Shown here one piece after another: positions 16,519 to 25,653 of a stretch of 64,000 nt of DNA (positions are counted from its first letter, which is position 1; every line of letters starts with the position of its first letter). Source of the DNA: Candidatus Amulumruptor caecigallinarius. Its GTDB lineage: Bacteria > Bacteroidota > Bacteroidia > Bacteroidales > Muribaculaceae. Both the position numbers and the translations under genes were made by a program. Under the pieces are notes generated by a model, which searched no databases, was not told where the DNA came from, and was given only the letters and a program-made list of their open reading frames with translations. The stretch spans positions 705,676 through 769,675 of the forward strand of contig JAMPDP010000001.1 in NCBI GenBank assembly GCA_023665605.1, written 5' to 3'.

Positions 16519-17814
16519 TTATCCGCGCAGATACAGGGGGATGCAGCGCAGGAGGCGGTGACGGGCCTGTTCCCAGGGGATGAAGCCGGGCGTGGTGTCA
16601 GGGTCAAGACTCACGGGCACCTCGTTGAGGGCAAAGCGCACGTAGTAGCGGCCCGCGCGGGTGCGGAAGATCACCATCTGGAGGTTGGAGGCCATCGGGG
16701 CCACGTAGAAGTTGTGCCAGTGGAGGCCTACTGTGTCGAAGTAGTTGGTCATGTAGTATGCTCCCGGCAGCCGCATCAGCGACAGCAGCGGCATGATGGT
16801 CTCGGCATGGCCGAAACGGAGGATTGCCGTGGGCAATGCGGTGCCGTCTGTTGAGTTTTTCCCACCCTTGGAGGAAGCCTCCACTGCGGCATCCGTACTG
16901 TTTATGATGTCAAGCAGCAGCGGTGCGGCTATCTCAGCGGGTACCATGGAGAGAGTGGTGGCTGTGCGCTTGAGATACTGCTCCAGATTGTGACACGCCC
17001 ACAGGGCATTGTACTCCTCGGGGGTGAAGATTTCCGCCACATCCACCTTCAGCGACATCGCCTCCATACCGGCCACCATCGAGTAGAGGCTCATCACCAG
17101 TGAGCGAGCCTCGTCGGCCTGCATCGGAAACTCCTTGCCCAGCAGCCGGATGAGCGGCTGGAGGGGAGCGGCCGTGGCGGCAAACTCGTCGTAGGGCGCG
17201 CGCCATACCTCCTCGTCGCGCCAGTCAAGATACGCCGCGTCAGTGTCGAAGGGGCGCAGCAACGTACTCTCCATCGGGCCGGAAGTGGCGGTGATGTCCA
17301 CGCTTGAGTCGAGGCGCGTCAGCTGATAGAGGAATGTGTACATCGAGTTGACACAGCGCGGCACTTTGGAGGCCACAGCTCTCACGCGGCCATCCTTGAA
17401 CAGCCGGGGGTAGGTCCTGACCATACGCGAGGCTATGCCCCTCTGCTCGGCCATGCCGAGCGAGTCGAGGGCTCCCCAGCGACCCTTGCAGTAGTTCAGC
17501 AGATAGTCCGTCAGGGCCAGCACGCGCCGGCCCGGGCGTGTGATGGTGCCCAGCGAGTCGGCATCAAGCAGGGCCTGCCTCACATCGTTGACGGCACGGG
17601 GCGAGCTGAGGAAGCGCGCACCGTGGCGCCCCACATGGTTCACCATGACCGGCGTCAGCGAGTCAGGCACCTCGAGCAGCTCAGCCGGCACCGGGTAGGG
17701 CATCGCCGAGCCTTGGCACTGCGTGGCGTTATAATGAGTAGCCGTGGGGTCAGCAGCGTAGGCAAGCAGCCCCGCCGCCAGGGTCAGAGCCCCAAGGAGT
17801 AGTCGGAGTTTCAT
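16519..17814 (-). CDS. Histidine-type phosphatase (acid phosphatase/phytase-like), exported
   Basis: A 431-residue exported protein (signal peptide to about residue 21). The histidine acid phosphatase signature RHGAR is at 63-67, and the partner HAE motif (RFGHAETIMP) lies near 340, giving the nucleophile His and proton donor. Overall it resembles MINPP/phytase-like enzymes that remove phosphate from inositol phosphates or other esters; the exact substrate is not evident. A longer reading upstream to 17925 adds no sensible sequence; the ATG at 17814 opens the signal peptide. A promoter lies at 17852-17885. Confidence 0.8.
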   Translation of the reverse strand: MKLRLLLGALTLAAGLLAYAADPTATHYNATQCQGSAMPYPVPAELLEVPDSLTPVMVNHVGRHGARFLSSPRAVNDVRQALLDADSLGTITRPGRRVLALTDYLLNYCKGRWGALDSLGMAEQRGIASRMVRTYPRLFKDGRVRAVASKVPRCVNSMYTFLYQLTRLDSSVDITATSGPMESTLLRPFDTDAAYLDWRDEEVWRAPYDEFAATAAPLQPLIRLLGKEFPMQADEARSLVMSLYSMVAGMEAMSLKVDVAEIFTPEEYNALWACHNLEQYLKRTATTLSMVPAEIAAPLLLDIINSTDAAVEASSKGGKNSTDGTALPTAILRFGHAETIMPLLSLMRLPGAYYMTNYFDTVGLHWHNFYVAPMASNLQMVIFRTRAGRYYVRFALNEVPVSLDPDTTPGFIPWEQARHRLLRCIPLYLRG

Positions 17815-17851
17815 AGCGCAAAAAGAGTGGCAGGCGCACCGCGCCCGCTCA

Positions 17852-17885
17852 CAAAGATACAAACAAACTTCCATTCGACAGCAAA
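17852..17885 (-). promoter_or_regulatory. Bacteroidota-type promoter for the phosphatase operon
   Basis: On the minus strand TTTG (17885-17882), 22-base spacer, then TATCTTTG (17859-17852) matches the -33/-7 consensus of Bacteroidota. The start codon is 38 bases further on at 17814. Confidence 0.6.
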
Positions 17886-17890
17886 CCCAC

Positions 17891-18169
17891 TCATCCGAAT
17901 ATATCAGAATGAGTGCCGGTATCAAGCATCAATAGTGTCAGTTCTTTGTCATTCTGCTCCCACACGAGCAACCAGTCCGGCTCGATGTGGCACTCCCAGG
18001 CTTTCTTAAACTTCCCTGACAGTTTATGGGGTTTGTAGCTCACGGGTAACTTCCCATCCTCTGCCAATTTGCGGACACAGTCCTTGAATTTTGACATATC
18101 AAGCCCTCGTTTGATACATCGCTTAAGAGCCTTGTCAAAGCGATGGGTGGTATCAATCGAGTAGCTCAT
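17891..18169 (-). CDS. YafQ-family mRNA interferase toxin
   Basis: A 92-residue protein of the RelE/YafQ group. It has the YafQ length and layout, with residues matching those important in E. coli YafQ: H61, D65-W66, H87 (in TGTHSDIF) and F91. Such toxins cut mRNA on the ribosome. The start overlaps the antitoxin stop by 4 bases (ATGA), the normal coupling of toxin-antitoxin pairs. All key residues are present, so it is probably active. Confidence 0.88.
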   Translation of the reverse strand: MSYSIDTTHRFDKALKRCIKRGLDMSKFKDCVRKLAEDGKLPVSYKPHKLSGKFKKAWECHIEPDWLLVWEQNDKELTLLMLDTGTHSDIFG

Positions 18170-18372
18170 ATGCCGAATGACTTGAACAGAGCCTCAGCAT
18201 TGTCGTAATGTGTCACCCTTCCTGCTGCAACATCTTCATATGCCTCTTCGATGCCGCTTTTACTGCTTTCTGTGGTCGACTTGGCTATTGTCACCCCATC
18301 AATGGCACCGAGCATCTTCTTAAGCAGCGGCACGATGGAGGTATCCTCTATATTTATTATAAGCTGTGTCAT
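18166..18372 (-). CDS. Antitoxin partner of the YafQ-like toxin
   Basis: A 68-residue acidic protein directly upstream of and overlapping the toxin. It begins MTQLIINIEDTS, a short beta strand of the type that forms ribbon-helix-helix-like or similar dimers, and ends in an acidic helical part (GIEEAYEDVAAG...ALFKSFGI) that probably wraps the toxin. It is not a clear DinJ/RelB match. A longer frame exists up to 18525, but it crosses the terminator hairpin at 18493-18521, so the ATG at 18372 was taken. Confidence 0.75.
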   Translation of the reverse strand: MTQLIINIEDTSIVPLLKKMLGAIDGVTIAKSTTESSKSGIEEAYEDVAAGRVTHYDNAEALFKSFGI

Positions 18373-18397
18373 AGCGTTTGCTCTAAGGTGTGAGTCA

Positions 18398-18405
18398 CAA
18401 AGATA
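18398..18405 (-). promoter_or_regulatory. -7 element of the toxin-antitoxin operon
   Basis: TATCTTTG on the minus strand (18405-18398), 25 bases before the antitoxin ATG. No -33 TTTG at the right spacing was seen. Confidence 0.4.
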
Positions 18406-18485
18406 ACCATCTTTATTATCATATACAACCCTGAGACCCGGAATGTTGATGCGCAACATAACCAGCATCCGAGCTGCCGTATGAA

Positions 18486-18521
18486 GGCAAAAGGTGCCCG
18501 CGTCATCGCGACGCGGGCACC
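18486..18521 (-). terminator. Terminator of the 2092-residue T9SS cargo gene
   Basis: GGTGCCCGCGTC (18493-18504) pairs perfectly over 12 bases with GACGCGGGCACC (18510-18521) around a 5-base loop; on the minus strand TTTTGCC follows. It lies 80 bases past the stop at 18601. Confidence 0.8.
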
Positions 18522-18600
18522 TCACCTAATAACTATTTAACTTTCTATGCTATCTATCGACCGCCTTTACTCAGGCGGCGGAAGCAGCCGGCGTGGCGGC

Positions 18601-21600
18601 TTACTTCTGCACCTTGACGGTCTTGGCAGCGTCGGCGGTGACTGCACGCAGGGTGTAGACGCCGGCGCCGAGATTGCTGAGGTCGGCAGTGGCAGCCGTG
18701 CCACGGAGGCTCACGGTGATGCCATACTGCTTGCCGCTCATGTCATAGACAGTCACGGCCTTCACGTCAGCGGCTGCGCTGACAGTGGCGATACCGCTTG
18801 CGCGGTTATAGCTGATGCTGATGCTCTCGGCAGATGCCTGTGCATCGGCCTCCACGCTCTCCACGCCGGTGACGATGTCGTTGGCAGGCGTAGCGGTGGC
18901 ATCGAAGGAGATCAGACCGGTGGAGCGGGCCTTCACATCCGTTGACTCACCATCGGCCAGGGCCACGGGCGACTTGCGCGGAGCGCTTGCCTTGCCGGAC
19001 TTGCCGTCGGCTACGGCAACAGCCACATGGTCGTAGTTGTTGAGGAACGGATAGGTGTAGCTCAGGTCGTAAGCCACGGGAGTGTAATACTTCGTGGGAT
19101 ACTTGATCATATCAGCCTTCACGGTCTCGAAGTCCTTCTTCTTGAGGTCCGGGGCATTGAACCAGTCCTTGGCGACATTGGTCTTGTAGGCCGATGCCCA
19201 CCAGGTCTCATGGTTCACGTGGCATACGCGCATCATGGCGTAGGGCTTGGACAGGCTGGGGTGGAAGAACGCATTCTCGGCAAACTCATCCTCGTTCGTC
19301 ACCTTGGTGTCGACGGCGGGGGTACCGGTGTACTTGCCATACTCGTCCTTGTCGATCCACTCCTTGAGGGCTTCGAGATAAGTGTTGGCATCGCTCTCGC
19401 TATCAAACACGGGGTTGAGGCTGGCGGAGCCGTCAGTGCCATCCACCTTGTTGAGAGTGGCTATGGAGCCGTCAGAGTTCTGCTTGGAGGCAAACATATA
19501 GCGGAAGAAGGTGGGGCTGATGGCCTCGCCACCCTGCCAGCCCTTGCGGACGTGGTGGTTGCGGTTGCCGTACAGACCGTTGGAGTGGTCGATGCGGTCA
19601 AACTCGCCGCCGTCATACGTCAGCTTGCGGCCGTAGCTGTCGGGCACGTCATCAACGCCCTCGGGGCAGCCTGCCCAGTACTCCTGCTCGGGCTCGCCGA
19701 GACGCTCGGCCACGTAGTCATTCTCCTTACCGGTGAAGTCCTTCCAGTAGCGCTGCTTGAAGTGCTCCTTGACAACGCTGTTCGAGGGGTTCACAGACCA
19801 CCACACGCGGCCTTCGGAGAGGTTGGTCAGGTGGCTTGCTTCGGTGACGAACCTCACGCCGGGAGCCTTCTCATGGGCGGTCTTGCCGTCTGTTGACTTG
19901 CGGTGGCTCTTGGGGTTGTAGAGCGAGTTTTCGTGGTGACCCATCGTCTGCTCGCTCAGCGGCATGCGCCATACCAGACCCTCGGTGGGACGGTTGATCT
20001 GAGCTGCGATGTAGGCATCCTCGACGATGCGGTTGGCACCGCCGTAAGCCTCAGAGTAGTTGTCAACGATGGTCACGAAGTCCTCAGCGACCGTGGACAC
20101 ATCATGCTTGAACCCGGTGAAGCCCTTCTCTACGAACTTGTCATACAACTTGGGCTTCTTATCGGCCAGACCGGTGCGCGGAGCATTCAGCGCCTTCTTC
20201 TCAAGCATAAGCTCCGTTGTGACACCCTCCGAGGGGTTCTCACGGTTGCTGGCACCACCTTCATTACGTACATAGTAGGTGCGGGTCTCCACCTGATACT
20301 TCTGGTCCACCGGCTCACCATTCTCAGTGACATACGGCAGCCGGACAATATCGGCAGACTCGGCAGTGATGCCATCTTTCAGTTCTACTGTCTCGGTACC
20401 CGTGACGATGCTGAGCAGCTTGCCCGTGGTGAAGCGAGCTGCTGTGTTGAAGCGCTCGTCAGGGGTGCCTCCGGTGTTACCGTCATGGATGCTCTCCGCG
20501 TCTACCATCTCAAAGCCGGTGCCCTGGATGGCAACATAGTTGTAGCCTTCTTTCTCATCTCCGACAAGCATGGGCGCACCGAGATATTTAACCTTAGGAG
20601 CCTCAATCTGCACCGTGGCGGTTGCGCTCTTGTCCTCTGCGATGGAGAAGTTTTCATTGGCCTTCACGGTGATGGTGAAGTCCACGACGTCCTCGGGGAT
20701 GTAGTCGAGCACACGTACACGGGGATAGTAGAGGCTCGTGGCATCGGCACTGAACGTACCCTCCGGGAATGAGACGGTAGCGGTGCCGTCGGCATTCTGG
20801 GTATACGAAGTCTCCTCCCATGAACCGTCAGACTGCTCCAAATAGATGTCGCCCTGGGCGGCAACATGGGGCATAGTCATTTCGGCTACGAACTTATCGG
20901 GTGTGTTGACAGTCTGTCCGGCACTCTGAGCCGCGTTCTTGTAGGCATTGTAGATGCTGTTGATGTTGGCACGAGCCACCACGTCAAAGGTGTATGCCTT
21001 ACCGTTGATGCGCTGGGCAGCCGTGATGGCCGGGTCTACGTCCACGTTGATAACCTGTATGATGTTCGAGTTGATAACGTGATATGTCTTCACGCCGTTT
21101 TCGGTCATCTCATAGGTCATCACGGCAATGTAGCGGCCTACGGGGAGTTTGTCAACGGTGACAGAGTTGGTGCCCTCGGCCACGTATGTCACGTTGGCGT
21201 CAGTGAGCGTGCCGCGCTGCAGAGTGTACATCGGCAGTTCATCGGTACCGTCGGGATCGGGCCACTCGGTCTGGTCATCCTCCTCGCAGTTGTCGGGGTA
21301 ATTCTTAGAGGTGGGATAGTTACCATTTCGGTCCACGCGATACACCTTGACGGTATAGTTGTGGATGGTAGCCTCCTGATCGTTGTCGGCATTGATACTC
21401 CAGATGGCTTTGCCGCGGTCCGCGCCCTGAAGCTGAAGCTCCAGAGTGGCGGGAGCGTTGCTGAAGTTGAAGTGCACCCATGAGTAGTTACGGCCGTTGT
21501 TGGCAAAGCCGCCTGAGGTGCCGGCATCCACATGGTGGTCATCGCCGGTGTAGCCATCCTCGTCAAGAGCGTAGTAGAAGGTAGCCTTCCACACGTAGCT

Positions 21601-24600
21601 GCGCTCGGGGAAGTTAATGTACTTGCCGGCTGTGTTGTCCTCGCGGCTTTCATTGTCACCGACCAGGCCGTTGTCCTTATTGTCACGAACTGCGGAACCA
21701 TCTTGGTTCACCTTGGCACCACCGCCGGAGAGAGGTACAAAAGTGCCATCTTTAGCATCTTCAGACAGATAGACGTTGCCGCCACTCATCGAACCGACGC
21801 CCCAGTGGGCAAAGAACGACAGGCCATTGACTGCATCGCCATAGGTGTGGGCACCGTAGCCGTTGAAGATCTTGAAGAGGCCGTTGAGATTCACAGACTC
21901 GATGGTGTAGGCAGCATAACGGGTGGTGCTGTTGGTGCCGGGGATACCGTTGAGGGTGGTGTCACCAATCTTGGCGGTCAGCTCGGTACTCTTCTTCACG
22001 GGTACGCCGTTCATGTCGCCGTCCGCAGTAGACACCACGCCCTGATAGTCAAACGTCAGGTCACGTGACGACAGGTCATAACGCACGCCGTCCACATCCT
22101 GTGCAAACTGAATCAGGTTCACCGGCGGCACGCGGGTAGAGTTCATCACCTGACCGCGGGCAGGGGTACCGCTTGATGCCATGTCACCTTCTGAACCTAC
22201 CTTATATATAGAGGCGTTCGAGCCCAGGTCGCCGTAACGGTACAGCTTGCCGTCGGCATCATACTGCACCCAGGCGTTAGTGTAGGCATGGTTGGTGGCA
22301 TTGTCATTGAGCCTCAGCGCAAAGTTGGCCTGCTGACCGTTGGCGAGAGGCACCTTCACGTTGTCGCCCATCAGAGCCAGGAACGGAATACCCGGCTTGG
22401 AGGCCTGATTGAGCGTCGAGGGCTTGTCAAGGTTGATGCTGAAATCCAGTCTTCGGGTTGACGGGTTAAACTTCAGCGATGCTATCGAGAAGCCCACATC
22501 CCAGCGGAAGCCCAGCTTCTTGTCGGCGTCCATCGTGGCATATCCGGACCACATACCGCTCTTGTTGGTGTCACCGGCGTTCAGGCCAACATTGGTGATT
22601 CCGATTTGATATTTAGAGTTGTCATCCCAGCCGTAGTCGGTCACCTTGTGGCGACCGTTGCCATTGCCGTTGCGCTCAATCTCGCGGATGCGGAACTGGC
22701 CGTTGGGAATCACCATGAAGTTATCTATCACATACGTGCCATCGCTCTGCTTCTCAAGCTCCCATTCGGGGCTGACGCGGTTGTCGTTCTGGTTCCACGA
22801 GATGTAGAAGTACTTCTTGGTCTCGCCGCCCCATACGTCGTCACTTTCAAGCGACCAGTCTACGGTGGGGAGCTGGTTGGTCACCACCGGTTCGGTCACT
22901 TTCAGGCTAACCACGTTTTCCTGCAGGGCATCAAGCTCAATGGTGAGAGGATATTCGGTCACACCGTCACCGCCGGTAAGGCCGAAGCCTGCGGATGTGG
23001 CGTTATTATTGCCGTCCTTGCCGTTGAGTTTCGTTGTCGAAGTACTCAGTGCCGGGGTCGTTGAGGTGGTGTAGGTGGTGCCGGCGGTAATGTTATGAAG
23101 GCCTGTACCTCCGAGATAGGCATACTTCGTCTGCCCCTCCTTGTAGGTGAGCTTCAGGAAGTAGTAATTGTCCCATGAGCTGTTGTCTGCACTCTGAAAT
23201 GCGAAACTTGCACTCCATGCACCCGTGCTTGACGACTTCGTGAGACTCTTCATAGATGCACCATTGCCGCCGTCGAAGTTGTTAAACAGCTCAACCTGCG
23301 TCACGGGGTTGGTCACTTCGACGGGTTTAGTCCACTTCACTGAACGCTCGCGGCCCTTTACTTTATTGGCATCGAGCACCCATGCGGTGAGCGTCGAGGT
23401 GTCACTGACTGTCACGGTGCCACGGTTGTCAATCTTGATGGAGGTTACTCCGCCATCGAGACTGTAATACAGTTCCTCGCCGGCAGCCAAGGTGGCCGAG
23501 ATGGTAAAGACACCCTTGCCATCCTGTGTCTTGACAGAAACAGCCGGGGCCTCATGAAGCTGATACGGCTCCTCAAGGGTCAGTACAGGCCCGTCGGCGG
23601 TCTGCGTCAGGCGAAGCACGTACTTCTCGCCTTCAATGAGGTTATCAAGGTGTATCTGTTTGCCGTTATTGCCACCATCCCACTGCTCATACCCTCCTTG
23701 CACAAAGGTCGAGACAGAGCCATTCAGTGACAGCGTATTGTTATTGTCAGTAGAATAGTAGCAATTGCTGTTGGAGTCAATTACGTCTATGTAGTTGCCG
23801 CTGCCGGCCGTAAACTCCAGAGCATAAGTCAGGGGGTCAGTGCCTTCAAGGGTGAAAGCCTCGCCGGATCCCTTCCAGCCGCCACCCCAATCACTGCCTT
23901 TCCAACCAACCACCTTGGGCGCCGTGGTGGCGTTGAGGGTGAAGACATCTGAAGAGGCCGGGTCGGCAAACTCCACGGAGGCGATGGCGGTTTCGTCGGA
24001 GTTAAACACAACCGTTACAACCTGCTCGGCGCCACCATTTATTGCAAAGCCCTTGCATCGGGAAGCTGCGTGGAGTGAAGCCTCAGTGTGTACAGCATTG
24101 GATGTGCTGGTAGTGTATTTTGTGTTCTTATTGAGATTAACGTAATACTCGTCCTCGTGATTGTAAATATAACCGTACTTCTTGGAGTTATCACTGTAAC
24201 CTACCTCAAAGTACAGATATTTGGTCCACGAGCTGTTGTCAGCGGCTTCAAAAGTGTAGGTTGTCGACCAACTGCCGTCCGCCTGCTTCTCAAGAGTGGC
24301 TTTCAGCTGATGGGCAACTTTGTTATCGCTATTGAGATTATTGTAAATCTTGACAGACGAAACGGTGACAGGGGCATACGTGCCACCGTCCATGAGCGTA
24401 ATAGTCATGGCATCGAAGTCAACGACGATGTCACGTTTGCAATTATCATAGGTTCGGAAAGATGCCGTCTGATCTGCCTTCCCATTTCCGGTACCGGCCT
24501 CCCACTTTTTCAAAGTTTGAGTTTTGTAGGTACCCGTATCAATCCATTGGTTGTTATCCTTATCAACGCTGGCACCATATCGGTCACCAGTATTGACAGT

Positions 24601-24879
24601 ATTCCAATCAGAGCTATTGCTTCCTTTCTTGGTGATAAAGTTAAAATAGGCTTGATCGTTGGAGTCATTGACATCGCCAAAAGTAACATTTTGGAAGACC
24701 AACTTGTTACCATCCTTCAAAGTGTAAGAAAGAGGCTTATCCAAATCACCCCACTCTGCTTGACCTTGTATGATGTTGCTTACAATATACAACTCGTTGG
24801 GAGCGGTTTCGCCCCTAACGGAAGCAGAAGACACCAACAAAGCCACGACCATCGCGAAGAATGTGAGAAGTTTCTTCAT
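18601..24879 (-). CDS. Giant T9SS cargo protein with type A sorting domain
   Basis: A 2092-residue secreted protein. Signal peptide at 1 to about 23 (ending VRG); the last 70 or so residues (from about 2020, SISYNRASGIATVSA... YDMSGKQ ... GAGVYTLRAVTADAAKTVKVQK) form a typical Por type A C-terminal sorting domain, so it should pass the outer membrane by T9SS and become surface-bound or released. Inside, a module of about 135 residues occurs twice (about 172-304 and 525-662; shared AADNSSW/SADNSSW, TTYTTSTS and KYGY/KYAY), and a chitobiase-like segment (ELYYSLDGG) lies near 470. The rest is Asn/Gly/Thr-rich beta sequence with no enzyme motif seen. Adhesin or glycan-binding role is a guess. Long leader, own promoter and terminator. 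Confidence 0.85.
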   Translation of the reverse strand: MKKLLTFFAMVVALLVSSASVRGETAPNELYIVSNIIQGQAEWGDLDKPLSYTLKDGNKLVFQNVTFGDVNDSNDQAYFNFITKKGSNSSDWNTVNTGDRYGASVDKDNNQWIDTGTYKTQTLKKWEAGTGNGKADQTASFRTYDNCKRDIVVDFDAMTITLMDGGTYAPVTVSSVKIYNNLNSDNKVAHQLKATLEKQADGSWSTTYTFEAADNSSWTKYLYFEVGYSDNSKKYGYIYNHEDEYYVNLNKNTKYTTSTSNAVHTEASLHAASRCKGFAINGGAEQVVTVVFNSDETAIASVEFADPASSDVFTLNATTAPKVVGWKGSDWGGGWKGSGEAFTLEGTDPLTYALEFTAGSGNYIDVIDSNSNCYYSTDNNNTLSLNGSVSTFVQGGYEQWDGGNNGKQIHLDNLIEGEKYVLRLTQTADGPVLTLEEPYQLHEAPAVSVKTQDGKGVFTISATLAAGEELYYSLDGGVTSIKIDNRGTVTVSDTSTLTAWVLDANKVKGRERSVKWTKPVEVTNPVTQVELFNNFDGGNGASMKSLTKSSSTGAWSASFAFQSADNSSWDNYYFLKLTYKEGQTKYAYLGGTGLHNITAGTTYTTSTTPALSTSTTKLNGKDGNNNATSAGFGLTGGDGVTEYPLTIELDALQENVVSLKVTEPVVTNQLPTVDWSLESDDVWGGETKKYFYISWNQNDNRVSPEWELEKQSDGTYVIDNFMVIPNGQFRIREIERNGNGNGRHKVTDYGWDDNSKYQIGITNVGLNAGDTNKSGMWSGYATMDADKKLGFRWDVGFSIASLKFNPSTRRLDFSINLDKPSTLNQASKPGIPFLALMGDNVKVPLANGQQANFALRLNDNATNHAYTNAWVQYDADGKLYRYGDLGSNASIYKVGSEGDMASSGTPARGQVMNSTRVPPVNLIQFAQDVDGVRYDLSSRDLTFDYQGVVSTADGDMNGVPVKKSTELTAKIGDTTLNGIPGTNSTTRYAAYTIESVNLNGLFKIFNGYGAHTYGDAVNGLSFFAHWGVGSMSGGNVYLSEDAKDGTFVPLSGGGAKVNQDGSAVRDNKDNGLVGDNESREDNTAGKYINFPERSYVWKATFYYALDEDGYTGDDHHVDAGTSGGFANNGRNYSWVHFNFSNAPATLELQLQGADRGKAIWSINADNDQEATIHNYTVKVYRVDRNGNYPTSKNYPDNCEEDDQTEWPDPDGTDELPMYTLQRGTLTDANVTYVAEGTNSVTVDKLPVGRYIAVMTYEMTENGVKTYHVINSNIIQVINVDVDPAITAAQRINGKAYTFDVVARANINSIYNAYKNAAQSAGQTVNTPDKFVAEMTMPHVAAQGDIYLEQSDGSWEETSYTQNADGTATVSFPEGTFSADATSLYYPRVRVLDYIPEDVVDFTITVKANENFSIAEDKSATATVQIEAPKVKYLGAPMLVGDEKEGYNYVAIQGTGFEMVDAESIHDGNTGGTPDERFNTAARFTTGKLLSIVTGTETVELKDGITAESADIVRLPYVTENGEPVDQKYQVETRTYYVRNEGGASNRENPSEGVTTELMLEKKALNAPRTGLADKKPKLYDKFVEKGFTGFKHDVSTVAEDFVTIVDNYSEAYGGANRIVEDAYIAAQINRPTEGLVWRMPLSEQTMGHHENSLYNPKSHRKSTDGKTAHEKAPGVRFVTEASHLTNLSEGRVWWSVNPSNSVVKEHFKQRYWKDFTGKENDYVAERLGEPEQEYWAGCPEGVDDVPDSYGRKLTYDGGEFDRIDHSNGLYGNRNHHVRKGWQGGEAISPTFFRYMFASKQNSDGSIATLNKVDGTDGSASLNPVFDSESDANTYLEALKEWIDKDEYGKYTGTPAVDTKVTNEDEFAENAFFHPSLSKPYAMMRVCHVNHETWWASAYKTNVAKDWFNAPDLKKKDFETVKADMIKYPTKYYTPVAYDLSYTYPFLNNYDHVAVAVADGKSGKASAPRKSPVALADGESTDVKARSTGLISFDATATPANDIVTGVESVEADAQASAESISISYNRASGIATVSAAADVKAVTVYDMSGKQYGITVSLRGTAATADLSNLGAGVYTLRAVTADAAKTVKVQK

Positions 24880-25193
24880 GATCAGGTTGGTTTAATAAAG
24901 AAAGTTATTGAAATGTAAGTAAATAGATAATGACTTGTTCTCAGTCAGTTACGCGATGATCATGAAGCGCATGCCTTTTGCTCCCTTGGCGGAATGTATG
25001 CGGCCGGGGCGGCCGACGCCGGGATGGCATTGTAGCGTGGTTCCCTTTCTCTGTGGCAGGCAGGGGCGGAGGGTACACGCCGCTGTCAGGCGGCGGCAAC
25101 TTCCTTCAACTCGTGAATCAGTGAGCGACAGAAAAATAGATAGCAAGAAAGCCTGTGTGTCATTATCAGGCACGTAACTAATTAATAGCATCG

Positions 25194-25225
25194 CAAAGCT
25201 ACAACTTTTTTCCCACTCCCGCAAA
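25194..25225 (-). promoter_or_regulatory. Promoter of the giant T9SS cargo gene
   Basis: On the minus strand TTTG (25225-25222), 20-base spacer, TAGCTTTG (25201-25194): a full match to the Bacteroidota -33/-7 consensus. Transcription would start near 25188, leaving a leader of about 310 bases before the ATG at 24879. That leader (24880-25188) holds no other gene that I can support. Confidence 0.65.
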
Positions 25226-25240
25226 TAAAATTTCCTCCCC

Positions 25241-25381
25241 GCAAGTTGACAAAAAAAATCCGCGTCACATCCGCCCAAATCCGCGCCTTAGGCACGGAGC
25301 GAAGCGACAAGCCGACCCGCGATGCCCCCATATCCCTTCACACAGTGCCGACTGGACGAAAAAGGATCAACGGCATCGCGG
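25241..25381 (+). repeat. Direct repeat, copy 1 (about 140 bp)
   Basis: From GCAAGTTGAC to GGCATCGCGG this stretch is about 92 percent the same, by eye, as 25514-25653. It includes ATCCGCGTCACATCCGCC and the later GAGCGAAGCGACAAGCC. No gene is evident in it. Confidence 0.85.
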
Positions 25382-25442
25382 GTCGGCTACGCGCTCTCGC
25401 GCTCAGCCTGCTCACGCGGATCCAAGCGGATGACACGCGGAT
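25257..25442. repeat. Large imperfect palindrome
   Basis: Arm 25257-25326 (AATCCGCGTCACATCCGC... GCCGACCCGCGATGCC) reads in reverse complement at 25372-25442 (GGCATCGCGGGTCGGC ... GCGGATGACACGCGGATT). The inner 16 bases (25311-25326 against 25372-25387) are a perfect match; the outer part is imperfect. The loop is about 45 bases. It resembles a non-coding mobile element. Confidence 0.7.
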
Positions 25443-25513
25443 TTCTTTCCGAATCAGAAAAAAATTGCAACGATAGACACCCCCAAAACAGGGACGGCAG
25501 ACAAGGACAGCCA

Positions 25514-25653
25514 GCAAGTTGGCAGAAAAAATCCGCGTCACATCCGCCCAAATCCGCGCCTTAGGCACGGAGCGAAGCGACAAGCCGACCCGCGATGCCC
25601 CATATCCCTTCACACCGTGCCGACTGGACGAAAAAGAATCCCCGGCATCGCGG
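25514..25653 (+). repeat. Direct repeat, copy 2 (about 140 bp)
   Basis: Second copy of 25241-25381. It keeps the first palindrome arm and loop, but after GGCATCGCGG it departs into the GGCACAGGAGCAGCAGAGCG unit, so the second arm is lost or replaced. Confidence 0.85.

Noticed and set aside
18373-18525. A longer antitoxin reading frame
   Set aside because: It crosses a perfect 12-base terminator hairpin (18493-18521) and the -7 element at 18398; the ATG at 18372 gives a normal antitoxin length.
19027-24918. Several long plus-strand open frames (up to 289 codons) inside the giant cargo gene
   Set aside because: They are antisense to one unbroken 2092-codon gene that has signal peptide, sorting domain, promoter and terminator; their translations show no motifs.
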